64,000 nt of DNA from Micropruina sonneratiae (lineage in GTDB: Bacteria > Actinomycetota > Actinomycetes > Propionibacteriales > Propionibacteriaceae), in contig NZ_JAPDHX010000006.1 in the NCBI RefSeq assembly GCF_025972045.1, positions 86,911 to 150,910 on the forward strand, read 5' to 3'. The translations under genes were made by a program, and so were the position numbers. Positions within the stretch are counted from its first letter, which is position 1; each line of letters begins with the position of its first letter. The notes beneath the pieces were generated by a model that was given only the letters and a program-made list of their open reading frames with translations, did not search any database and was not told the DNA's origin. Of this stretch, positions 1 through 7,553 are shown in pieces.

Positions 1-107
1 ACCGCGATCAGCACCGGCACCGACAGCGAGATCAGCCAGAACCGCGGCTTGAACACGGTGCGGCGGAACTCGAAGCCGATGACGGTGCCGAGATTGTGCC
101 GGTTCAT
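1..107 (-). CDS. ABC-2 type exporter permease, N-terminal fragment
   Basis: Only the first 35 codons lie in the window; the gene runs off the left edge. It reads MNRHNLGTVIGFEFRRTVFK and then enters a hydrophobic segment, the usual start of NatB/ABC-2 permeases (short basic head, then TM1). Its ATG overlaps the stop of the upstream ATPase gene in ATGA, so the two are translationally coupled and form one exporter. The substrate cannot be inferred. Confidence 0.75.
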   Translation of the reverse strand, partial: MNRHNLGTVIGFEFRRTVFKPRFWLISLSVPVLIA

Positions 108-1021
108 GCCGCGGCCTCCTGTTCGCCGTACACCTTGAGGAAGATCTCGTCGAGCGACATCCGTGCCGTGCTGAACCCGCGCAGCCGGACGCCGGCGTCC
201 AGCAGTTCGCGCACCACCAGGTTCGGCTCCACCCCGTCGGGCAGCTCGAGTTCGGCGTAGTTGCGTTCGCCGACGGCCACCCGGAAGTTCGCCGACGCGG
301 GCAGGACGCCCGAGAAGGTGACCCGCATCCGGCGTCCGCCGAAGGCGTCCTGCACCTCCGCGACGGTGCCGTAGGCCTCGGCGCGGCCGTCCTTCAGCAA
401 CAGGATCCGGTCGCACAACCTCTCGACCTCGTCCATCTGGTGGGTGACCATCACCACCGTCGCGCCCTGCGAGCGCTGTTCGTCGACGAGGTCCATCAGC
501 AGCCGGCGGTTGACCGGGTCGAAGCCCTTGGTCGGCTCGTCGAGGATGAGGATGTCGGGGCTGTTCATGATCGTCACGCCGAGCTGAACCTTCTGCTGCT
601 GGCCTCCGGACAGCTTGTCCAGCCTGGTCCGGGCGTGCCCGGCCAGCCCGACCCGCTCCAGGTAGGCACGCGACCAGCCGTCGGCCTGCTCGCGGCTGAG
701 CCCCTTGAGCCGGCCGAAGTACGTCATCACGTCGAGCACGGACTCCTTGCGGTACAGGCCGCGCTCCTCGGGCAGGTAGCCGAGCCGGGAGCCCTGGGCC
801 GGGTCGAAGCGGCGTCCCTCGACCAGCAGCTGTCCGGCGGTCGGGGTGTAGATGCCGAGCAGCGCGCGGATCGTGGTGGTCTTGCCAGAGCCGTTCGAGC
901 CGAGCAGGCCGAAGGTTTCGCCGGGCCGGACGGCGAAGCTCAGGTCGTCGATCACCACCTGGTCGCCGAACGCCATCCGGAAGCCGCGGACCTCGATGGC
1001 GGGGATGGGTTGCGCGTCCAT
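104..1021 (-). CDS. ABC exporter ATP-binding protein (NatA-like)
   Basis: About 305 residues. It carries a Walker A motif GSNGSGKTTT (residues 41-50), the ABC signature LSGGQ (137-141) and Walker B ILILDEP (157-163), followed by a C-terminal accessory region typical of NatA-type ATPases. It should drive the permease encoded immediately downstream. I chose the ATG at 1021 because IEV then falls close to the N-terminus as in homologues and GTGGGG precedes it; an in-frame ATG at 1039 would add six residues. The substrate is unknown; the family exports ions, drugs or lipids. Confidence 0.9.
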   Translation of the reverse strand: MDAQPIPAIEVRGFRMAFGDQVVIDDLSFAVRPGETFGLLGSNGSGKTTTIRALLGIYTPTAGQLLVEGRRFDPAQGSRLGYLPEERGLYRKESVLDVMTYFGRLKGLSREQADGWSRAYLERVGLAGHARTRLDKLSGGQQQKVQLGVTIMNSPDILILDEPTKGFDPVNRRLLMDLVDEQRSQGATVVMVTHQMDEVERLCDRILLLKDGRAEAYGTVAEVQDAFGGRRMRVTFSGVLPASANFRVAVGERNYAELELPDGVEPNLVVRELLDAGVRLRGFSTARMSLDEIFLKVYGEQEAAA

Positions 1022-1082
1022 GGCCCCACTGAACCACATCCGCCGCCCCCGCCCGGTGCCCCGATGCGGCTACGCTGCCGAC

Positions 1083-1577
1083 ATGGACGTCGAACTGCCC
1101 ATCGTCGTCGGCAACGACGGATCGGACTTCGCGCTGCTCGCGCTGGACCGGGCGCTGTGGCTCGGTCGGCAGCTCAAGACCGAGGTGCGGGTGATCAGGG
1201 CCTGGTCGATCAGCACGGCGCCCCGGCCCTCGACCTGGTCTCCCGGCTACGTTCCGCCGGCCGACGACTTCGAGGTCGCGGTGCGCGAACGGCTGCAGCG
1301 TGACGTGGCGGCGACCCTCGCCGACTACTCCGACGTCAGCGTGACGCTGGAGACCCCGCACGGTCCGGCCGGCCGGGAACTGTTGAAGGCCGCCGAACAG
1401 GCGAGGGTGCTGGTGGTCGGCACCCGCGGCGCCGGTGGTTTCAAGGGGCTGCTGATGGGGTCGGTGTCGAACCAGGTGGTCGAGCACGCCGCCTGCGACG
1501 TGCTGGTCGTGCGTCGCGGGATCAACGAGATGTCCCCCGACCGGCGGCTGAAGCTGGATCGCTTCCTCGACCAGTGA
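1083..1577 (+). CDS. Universal stress protein (UspA family)
   Basis: 164 residues, one Usp domain. The ATP-binding signature G-x2-G-x9-G-S is intact (G113, G116, G126, S127 in VVGTRGAGGFKGLLMGSVS), so this should be an ATP-binding Usp. The start follows TACGCT (1071-1076) by six bases with no Shine-Dalgarno sequence, indicating a leaderless transcript. Its stop overlaps the GTG start of the barstar-like gene, so this stress protein heads an operon with an RNase inhibitor and a secreted RNase. The family acts in the cytoplasm during stress; its specific role here is not known. Confidence 0.9.
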   Translation: MDVELPIVVGNDGSDFALLALDRALWLGRQLKTEVRVIRAWSISTAPRPSTWSPGYVPPADDFEVAVRERLQRDVAATLADYSDVSVTLETPHGPAGRELLKAAEQARVLVVGTRGAGGFKGLLMGSVSNQVVEHAACDVLVVRRGINEMSPDRRLKLDRFLDQ

Positions 1578-2038
1578 CTCCCGCGGCCCCTGAACCGGCG
1601 CACCGGATGTCGCTGGCCGATGTGCTGGACGTCGAGGGCGACCGGCTCGTCTTCGCCGACGCGGCCCGGGGCGAGGCGCTGATCGACCGGTGCCGGGATG
1701 CCGGCTACACGGTGGTGGCGGTCGACACCACCGGGGTGCTCGACTTCCGCGAGGCGCAGCGCCGGATAGCGGTAGGCCTGCGGCTGCCCGAGACTGCCGG
1801 GCGCAACCTGGACGCCCTGGCCGACAGCCTGCACGACCTGGCGCGGTACTGGCCGGACTCGCCCCGGCTGGCGTTGGTGTGGTGCCATCCCGAACAGATC
1901 ATCGAGGCCGACACGCCGGGGTGGTTCCGGCTCACCGACGTGCTCGTCGAGGCGTCCGAACGGTTGTGGCGCGGCGGCGCCGACCCCGCCGACCGGCTGT
2001 TCGAGACGCTGCTGCTGACCGACGGGCTGGACGCGTGA
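1574..2038 (+). CDS. Barstar-family ribonuclease inhibitor
   Basis: 154 residues from a GTG start that overlaps the preceding stop (GTGA). The centre, with FREAQRRIAVGLRLPE followed by GRNLDALADSLHDL, matches the barstar fold signature in which a conserved GxNxDAL segment precedes the helix that plugs the RNase active site. Residues 1-60 are an extension beyond the roughly 90-residue core. It overlaps the next gene, an RNase Sa/barnase-like enzyme, by four bases, so inhibitor is made before enzyme. The expected role is cytoplasmic neutralisation of that RNase before export. Confidence 0.85.
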   Translation: MTPAAPEPAHRMSLADVLDVEGDRLVFADAARGEALIDRCRDAGYTVVAVDTTGVLDFREAQRRIAVGLRLPETAGRNLDALADSLHDLARYWPDSPRLALVWCHPEQIIEADTPGWFRLTDVLVEASERLWRGGADPADRLFETLLLTDGLDA

Positions 2039-2523
2039 AGGGGCTGACGCCGCGGGGCCGCACCCTGGTCACGGTCGGTGCGGTGCTGGTGCTGCTGTTC
2101 GCGCTCACCCAGCTGCTGCAGAACAGGCAGGCCGACACCACCGTCCGGCCACAGGCGACCGCGTCCGCCACCGCATCCGCTCGGATGACGACGACAGCGA
2201 GCGCCTCGACCACCACCACGTCGGGGCTGCCGTCGTGCACCGGCAGCCCACCCGAGGTGGCCGACGCCGTGGCGGCCGTTCGTGCCAACGGCCCCTACCT
2301 GCGCCCCCGCGACGACGGCGGCGTCTTCGGCAACCGGGAACGGCTGCTGCCGCAGCGGCGCAGCGGGTACTACCGCGAATACACGGTCGAGGCGCCGGGG
2401 GAGCGGTTCCCCGGCCCCCGGCGCCTCATCACCGGCGGGCAGTCCAGGCTGGGCGCCGAGCCCGAGGTCTGGTACTACACCGCCGACCACTACGAGTCGT
2501 TCTGCGAACTGGTGGGCCTCTAG
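2035..2523 (+). CDS. Secreted guanyl-specific ribonuclease (RNase Sa/barnase family)
   Basis: 162 residues from a GTG that overlaps the barstar stop. Residues 11-28 form a single hydrophobic export/anchor segment, followed by a Ser/Thr/Ala-rich linker (about 29-70) and a catalytic domain. DGGVFGNRERLLP, GYYREYTV, RRLITGG and YTADHY match RNase Sa and barnase; the catalytic set maps to E115, R130 and H152. The Glu-Arg spacing of 15 equals RNase Sa, and the Arg-His spacing is a few residues longer. It should cleave RNA after guanosine outside the membrane or at the cell surface. Its stop overlaps that of the convergent osmoprotectant gene. Confidence 0.88.
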   Translation: MKGLTPRGRTLVTVGAVLVLLFALTQLLQNRQADTTVRPQATASATASARMTTTASASTTTTSGLPSCTGSPPEVADAVAAVRANGPYLRPRDDGGVFGNRERLLPQRRSGYYREYTVEAPGERFPGPRRLITGGQSRLGAEPEVWYYTADHYESFCELVGL

Positions 2524-3443
2524 CTCAGCAGCCCCTTGGCCGTCAGCCAGTCCTTGGCGATCTGCGCCGACGACTGCTGCTTGTCGACGCTGAGCGCGTT
2601 CAGCGCCACCAGCTCCTCGGTGCTGAGCGCGGCGCTCACCTTGTCGATCACGGCCGCGGCCGCGTCGTCCACCTTGGTCGAGACGATCGGCACCACGTTC
2701 TGCGGCAGGATCAGGCTCTGCGGGTCGGTGAGCGTGGTCAGGTCGTTGGCGACGATCGACGGGTCGGCCGAGTAGATGTCGGCGGTGTCGCACTTGCCGT
2801 CCTTGAGGGCCTTGACCGTCAGCGGGCCGCCCGAATCTTCCACCGGGATCACCTCGACGTCCAGCCCGTAGGTCGACTTCAACCCGGGCGGTCCGTAGGG
2901 CCGCTTCTCCAGTTCCGAGTTGGCGCACACCTTGACCGTGCGGTTCAGCTTCGCCAGGTCGGCGATGCTGGTCAGGCCGTTGGTGGTGGCGAACTCGTTG
3001 GTGACGTTGTAGGAGTCCTGGTCGGTGGCCGCCGCCGCGGTCAGCGGACGCAGCGTGTCACCGAGCGCGGCGGGCAGCGCGGCGATCACCTCCTCGCCGG
3101 TCTTGGCCGTGGAGTCCTTGTCCAGGTACTGCAGCAGGTTGCCCGCGTACTCGGGGAAGACGTCGATCGTGCCGGCCTGCAGCTCGGGCAGGTACACCTC
3201 ACGCTGGCCGATCTGGTACTGCCGGTCGATGGTGAAGCCCTTGGCCTCGAGCGCCTGCGCGTACAACTCGGCGATGATCTCGTTGGAGTAGTACTGCTGC
3301 GAGCCGACGACCAGCGTCCCGCCGCCGGCGGCCGAGGTCGAACCGGACGGCTGGGCGGAGGCCGACCCCAGCGGGTTGGACGACGAGCAGGCGCTGAGCG
3401 CCAGCACTCCCGCCGCGAGGGCGGCGGCGATGCGGATCTTCAT
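2520..3443 (-). CDS. Osmoprotectant (glycine betaine/choline-type) ABC substrate-binding lipoprotein
   Basis: 307 residues. The N-terminus is a lipoprotein signal with lipobox LSAC (Cys19), then a Ser/Gly-rich linker and an OpuAC-type binding domain. It is the last gene of an operon encoding an ATPase and two permeases, an arrangement like OpuC/OpuB/OsmX systems that bind glycine betaine, choline, carnitine or related solutes. The ATG at 3443 was chosen because it starts the signal peptide. The compound bound cannot be read from sequence. Transcription converges on the RNase gene with a four-base stop overlap. Confidence 0.9.
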   Translation of the reverse strand: MKIRIAAALAAGVLALSACSSSNPLGSASAQPSGSTSAAGGGTLVVGSQQYYSNEIIAELYAQALEAKGFTIDRQYQIGQREVYLPELQAGTIDVFPEYAGNLLQYLDKDSTAKTGEEVIAALPAALGDTLRPLTAAAATDQDSYNVTNEFATTNGLTSIADLAKLNRTVKVCANSELEKRPYGPPGLKSTYGLDVEVIPVEDSGGPLTVKALKDGKCDTADIYSADPSIVANDLTTLTDPQSLILPQNVVPIVSTKVDDAAAAVIDKVSAALSTEELVALNALSVDKQQSSAQIAKDWLTAKGLLS

Positions 3444-3469
3444 GGGTTTCCTTCTCGTATTCGGATGGG

Positions 3470-4132
3470 TCAGGCGGTGTGCAGCCGCCGGGCGGCCGCG
3501 CGTTCGGAGATCTCGAACACTCCTTCCATGAGCAGCGCGATCGCCACCACCAGCAGGGCGGAGGCGAGCATCTGAGGATAATCCTGCGTCTTCAGTCCAA
3601 GGAACAGGAAGCGGCCCAGCCCACCGGCGCCGACGTAGGCGGCCAGGGTGGCGGTGGCGATCACCTGCAGCGTCGCCGACCGGACGCCGCCGAGCAGCAG
3701 CGGCAGCCCCAGCGGGATCTCCACCCTGGTCAGCACCTCCCACTCGGACATGCCCATCGCGCGGGCGGCGTCCACGGTGCGGCGATCGATGGCTTCGATG
3801 CCGGCGTAGGCGCCGGCCAGCACCGACGGCACGGCCAGCAGCACCAGGGCCACCATCGGCGCGACCAGGCCGATACCGAGAACCAGGCCGACCAGGGTGA
3901 CCACACCGAGGGTCGGCAGGGCGCGGGCCGCGCCCGACGAGACGACCACCAGCCCCCGGCCGCGGCGGGTGTGGCCGACCAGGTAGCCCAGGGGGATGGC
4001 GATCACGCAGGCCAGCACGACGGCGAGCAGGGTGTACCACAGGTGTTCCCAGCAGCGCGCCCACACCCCCGAGGGCCCGGACGCGTTGGCCGGGTCGAGG
4101 ATCCAGGCGATGGCCTCGCTGAAGTAGTTCAT
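3470..4132 (-). CDS. Osmoprotectant ABC transporter permease (second)
   Basis: 220 residues with about five or six membrane segments and the binding-protein-dependent permease EAA-type loop around AARAMGMSEWEVLTRVEIPLG, which contacts the ATPase. The ATG at 4132 overlaps the stop of the upstream permease gene (ATGA). It pairs with the permease at 4129-4770 to form the heterodimeric channel of the OpuC-like importer. Confidence 0.9.
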   Translation of the reverse strand: MNYFSEAIAWILDPANASGPSGVWARCWEHLWYTLLAVVLACVIAIPLGYLVGHTRRGRGLVVVSSGAARALPTLGVVTLVGLVLGIGLVAPMVALVLLAVPSVLAGAYAGIEAIDRRTVDAARAMGMSEWEVLTRVEIPLGLPLLLGGVRSATLQVIATATLAAYVGAGGLGRFLFLGLKTQDYPQMLASALLVVAIALLMEGVFEISERAAARRLHTA

Positions 4133-4770
4133 CGGCCCGCCGCCTTCGCCCACGGCATCAGCAGCCGGCCGAGCAGCACCAGCAGGCCGTCGACCGCGAC
4201 CGCCAGCAGCACGGTGGCGATGATGCCGGTCAGCACCTCGGCGAGGATGCCGCGCTGGAAGCCGTCCACGAACAGCAACCCGAGGTTGTCGACGCCGAGC
4301 AGCGACGACACCGTCACCAGGCTGATCGTGCTGACCGCCACCACCCGCAGCCCGGCCAGCAACACCGGCCCGGCGAGCGGCAGCTCCACCTGCCAGAACC
4401 GGCTGAAGGTCGAGTAGCCCAGAGCGGTCGAGGACAGCCGCACGGGACGTCCGACCGAGTCCAGCGCGTCCGCGGCGGAGCGCACCATCAGCGCCAGGCC
4501 GTACAGGGTGAGCGCGACGATCACGTTCAGCGCGTCGCGGACGCCGAATCCGAAGATGGTCGGCAGCACCACGAACAGCGGTAGCGACGGGATTGCGTAC
4601 AGCAGGCCCGCGGCGGTGAGCAGCGTGGCCCGGGACCAGCGTCGGGTGGCGGCGAACCAGCCCAGCGGAAGTGCCAGCACGAACGACAGCGCGATCGCCG
4701 GCAGCGCCAGCAGCAGGTGGGACACGGTCCGGGAGCCGATCAACTCCAGGTTCGCCAGCACCCAGCCCAT
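4129..4770 (-). CDS. Osmoprotectant ABC transporter permease (first)
   Basis: 213 residues, strongly hydrophobic, related to OpuCB/ProW. It contains the loop region STALGYSTFSRFWQVELPLA corresponding to the EAA motif that docks on the ATPase. It lies one base downstream of the ATPase gene and overlaps the second permease gene by four bases, so the whole importer is one translationally coupled operon. The start MGWVLANLE places the first membrane segment at about residues 18-40. Confidence 0.9.
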   Translation of the reverse strand: MGWVLANLELIGSRTVSHLLLALPAIALSFVLALPLGWFAATRRWSRATLLTAAGLLYAIPSLPLFVVLPTIFGFGVRDALNVIVALTLYGLALMVRSAADALDSVGRPVRLSSTALGYSTFSRFWQVELPLAGPVLLAGLRVVAVSTISLVTVSSLLGVDNLGLLFVDGFQRGILAEVLTGIIATVLLAVAVDGLLVLLGRLLMPWAKAAGR

Positions 4771-4771
4771 C

Positions 4772-5602
4772 TCACGCCTCCGGGCCGGGGCCGTCGGCGA
4801 GCCGCCCGGCGGGTCTGCCCAGGGCGTCCACCACCAGGGTGCCGCCGGCGGTCTCGCGCAGGTGCAGGTCGAGGGCGCCGCGGCCCAGTCCCAGGAAGTC
4901 GGCGACGAACGAGTCGGCGGGTTCGGACACCACCTGCTGCGGCGTCCCGGCCTGCGCGATCCGGGCACCCTTGGCCAGGATGACGATCTGGTCGCCGAGC
5001 GCCAACGCCTCGGCGATGTCGTGGGTGACAAACACGATGGTCTTGTGCAGTTCGCGCTGGATGCGCAGCAACTCGGCCTGCAGGTCGGCCCGCACCAGCG
5101 GGTCGACCGCGCCGAACGGCTCGTCCATCAGCAGGATGTTCGGGTCGGCGGCCAGCCCGCGCGCCACCCCGACCCGCTGCTGCTGGCCGCCGGAGAGCTG
5201 ATCGGGGTACCGGTTTGCCATCGAGCTCTCCAGGCCGACCAGCTCCATCAGCTCGTGGGCGCGGGCGTGCGCCTGCGCCTTCGGCGTCCCGGTCAGCAGC
5301 GGCACGGTGGCGATGTTGTCGATCACCTTGCGGTGCGGCAGCAGGCCCGCGTTCTGCATCACGTAGCCGATCCGGCGGCGCAATGGCACCGGCGGCACGT
5401 CGGCCACGTTTTCGTCGTCGATCCAGACCCGGCCACTGGTCGGGTCGACCATCCTGTTCACCATCCGCAGCAGGGTGGTCTTGCCGCAGCCCGAGCTGCC
5501 GACCAGGACGGTCGTCTGGCCGGTGGGCGCCTCCAACGTGAACGACCGGACGGCTTCTGTGCCGTCCGGGTAGGACTTGCTCACGTCGTCGAAACGGATC
5601 AT
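4772..5602 (-). CDS. Osmoprotectant ABC transporter ATP-binding protein (OpuCA/ProV-like)
   Basis: 276 residues. Walker A GSSGCGKTT (35-43), signature LSGGQ (136-140) and Walker B ILLMDEP (156-162) are intact. The family often ends in two CBS domains that sense ionic strength; here only about 35 residues follow the nucleotide-binding domain, so tandem CBS domains are absent and osmotic control must act elsewhere. The start MIRFDDVS at 5602 fits homologues; an ATG at 5611 would add three residues. It is the first gene of the operon and a 7-base inverted repeat lies directly upstream. Confidence 0.9.
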   Translation of the reverse strand: MIRFDDVSKSYPDGTEAVRSFTLEAPTGQTTVLVGSSGCGKTTLLRMVNRMVDPTSGRVWIDDENVADVPPVPLRRRIGYVMQNAGLLPHRKVIDNIATVPLLTGTPKAQAHARAHELMELVGLESSMANRYPDQLSGGQQQRVGVARGLAADPNILLMDEPFGAVDPLVRADLQAELLRIQRELHKTIVFVTHDIAEALALGDQIVILAKGARIAQAGTPQQVVSEPADSFVADFLGLGRGALDLHLRETAGGTLVVDALGRPAGRLADGPGPEA

Positions 5603-5612
5603 GTCGCCCACT

Positions 5613-5634
5613 CAACCCCAATCGGACGGGGTTG
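5613..5634. promoter_or_regulatory. Inverted repeat upstream of the osmoprotectant operon
   Basis: Perfect 7-base arms CAACCCC and GGGGTTG are separated by eight bases, starting 10 bases before the ATPase start codon. It could be an operator, or the terminator hairpin of the amidotransferase operon, but it has no T-tract on the transcribed strand. An operator or translation-control element is slightly preferred. Confidence 0.35.
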
Positions 5635-5674
5635 TCTCCCCCCCAAGGAATACCCGGCGGTCGTGCGCGTGCCG

Positions 5675-6403
5675 TCAGTCGCGGGCGTAGGTGGTGACGA
5701 AGTTGCGCAGCAGGCGGTACGGATGCTCGACGCCGGAGGCCCGGGCCATCCCGATCAGGATGTCGAAGTCGTCGGGGTGGAAGTAGCCGGCGTTGCGGTA
5801 GATCGACATGCGCTGCTCCAGCGCGTCGACGTCGAGCTCGGGGTGGAACTGGGTCACGTAGACGTTGTCGCCGTGCCGGTACATCTGCACCGGGCAGGCC
5901 TCGCCGGTGCCCAGCAGGGTCACCCCGGGCGGGGCGCTGTTGCAGGCCTCCTTGTGCCCGACGAACGCCTGGAACTTCTCGGGCAGGCCCTGCAGCACCG
6001 GGTCGGACGCCGCCGCCTCGGTCAGCGTCACCTCGATGGCGCCCAGCCCCTCGCCGTAGGTCCGGTCGACGGTGCCGCCCAGGTGCACGGTGACGGTGCC
6101 GATGCCGTAGCACATGCCCAGGAACGGGAAGTCGGCGTCGACGATCTCGTCGACGACGGCGCGGATGTCGGATTCGACCCGCAGCTGCAGGTCGGACTTG
6201 ACCGCGTCGGAGATGTTGAACGGGCTGCCGCCCAGCAGCACCCCGGAGTAGTCGTCGAGCCGCAGCCCGGTCAGCGGGCCGGACTCGACCCGGATGTGGA
6301 CCAGTTCGTCGGGCGCCAGCCCGGCGTGCTGCCGGACCGACTCGTATTCGTCCCTGGCCGCCTTGTCATGATCGCGGGTGGCCAGCAGGACGAACGGTTT
6401 CAC
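5675..6403 (-). CDS. Class I glutamine amidotransferase-like protein
   Basis: 242 residues from a GTG start. The triad is visible: nucleophile Cys98 in FLGMCYGIG and His187/Glu189 in QFHPE. Homologues are annotated as GMP-synthase-like amidotransferases and hydrolyse glutamine or a gamma-glutamyl bond. The GTG overlaps the stop of the upstream GCS2-type ligase gene (GTGA), so the two products probably work together, one forming and the other hydrolysing or donating to a gamma-glutamyl or amide bond. The acceptor is unknown. Confidence 0.85.
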   Translation of the reverse strand: MKPFVLLATRDHDKAARDEYESVRQHAGLAPDELVHIRVESGPLTGLRLDDYSGVLLGGSPFNISDAVKSDLQLRVESDIRAVVDEIVDADFPFLGMCYGIGTVTVHLGGTVDRTYGEGLGAIEVTLTEAAASDPVLQGLPEKFQAFVGHKEACNSAPPGVTLLGTGEACPVQMYRHGDNVYVTQFHPELDVDALEQRMSIYRNAGYFHPDDFDILIGMARASGVEHPYRLLRNFVTTYARD

Positions 6404-7527
6404 GGCCGCAAGGGTAGCCCGTCGGGGCGATCGGCCCCGGTCGAGTCCACCAGCTGCCGCAGCGCCTGGGCCGGGCCGCCGGCCGCCCGCTGCCGCACGT
6501 AGCTGGGGCCGTGCCGCAGCAATTGGTCGATGAACGCCAGCTCGGTGCCGCAGCCCAGTTCGGCCGCGATCGGCTCCAGCCGGTTCAGCCAGTCCTCGAT
6601 GCCCTCGCGCATCGGCCGGACCTTCTGGCCGACCCGCGGGGTGATCACGTCGGTGTCCAGGCCGTAGCGGGCCGCGCGCCAGCGGTTCTCCTTCATGAAC
6701 CACACCGGCAGCTTGGCGATCGCGCGCCCGTCGTCCAGCTCGCGCGACATGTACTCGGCGAGGCACTGGGTGAGCGCGGTCAGCGCGGCCAGCTCGGCGA
6801 AGGTGGGCACGGAATCGAGCACCCGGTTCTCGACGGTGCCGAAGGTGGAGGGCCGCACGTCCCAGCGGATCTCGTTGGGGGCGGAGATCATCCGCGCCTC
6901 TTCCAGCTCGGAGGCGTAGTGCTCGAACTCGTCCCAGGTCTCCATCGGGTACGGCAGCCCGTTGGTGGGCAGCTGCTGGAAGATCAGCGTGCGTTGCGAG
7001 GCGTACCCGGTGTCCTCGCCCTCCCAGTACGGCGACGAGCCCGACAGCGCGATGAAGTAGGGGGTGAAGCGGGCCAGCCCGTAGGTGATCGGCAGTGCCT
7101 TGTCGCGGTGGTCGACCCCGACGTGGATGTGGGTACCGAAGACGGCCATCTGCCGCCCCCAGTAGGCGTTGCGTTCCTTCACCACGTTGTAGCGCCAGAA
7201 GTCGAACGGCTGGGAGTCGGCGGCGCGGTCGATGGGGTGGGAGCCCGCTCCCAGCAGCCTGGTGTCGTCGCCGAGGATCTCCCGCACCCGGTGCAGGCTG
7301 CCGCGCAGGTCGTCCATCGCGGCATCGACACGGTGATGGACGCCGGTGACCAGCTCGATCATGTCTGTCAGGTATTCGCGCCGGATCGCGCCTGACTTCG
7401 GGTCGTCGACGGCGTCGAGGACCTGTTGGGCGCGAGGCGCCAGGCTGAGCGTGGTGGCGTCCACGAGCGCGAGTTCCCACTCCACGCCGATAGTGGATTT
7501 TCCGCCCGGCACGAAGTCGAACCGCAC
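6400..7527 (-). CDS. Glutamate-cysteine ligase family 2 protein (YbdK/GCS2-like)
   Basis: 375 residues covering the whole GCS2 domain, beginning with FVPGGKSTIGVEWELALVD and including the HIHVGVD motif of carboxylate-amine ligases. These enzymes join glutamate to an amine with ATP; YbdK itself has weak glutamate-cysteine ligase activity, so glutathione-type synthesis is not implied. The GTG at 7527 follows TAGACT (minus strand, 7534-7539) by six bases: a leaderless start. It is coupled to the amidotransferase gene. Confidence 0.85.
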   Translation of the reverse strand: MRFDFVPGGKSTIGVEWELALVDATTLSLAPRAQQVLDAVDDPKSGAIRREYLTDMIELVTGVHHRVDAAMDDLRGSLHRVREILGDDTRLLGAGSHPIDRAADSQPFDFWRYNVVKERNAYWGRQMAVFGTHIHVGVDHRDKALPITYGLARFTPYFIALSGSSPYWEGEDTGYASQRTLIFQQLPTNGLPYPMETWDEFEHYASELEEARMISAPNEIRWDVRPSTFGTVENRVLDSVPTFAELAALTALTQCLAEYMSRELDDGRAIAKLPVWFMKENRWRAARYGLDTDVITPRVGQKVRPMREGIEDWLNRLEPIAAELGCGTELAFIDQLLRHGPSYVRQRAAGGPAQALRQLVDSTGADRPDGLPLRP

Positions 7528-7553
7528 GGCCGCAGTCTAGTGGGGCGCCGTGC

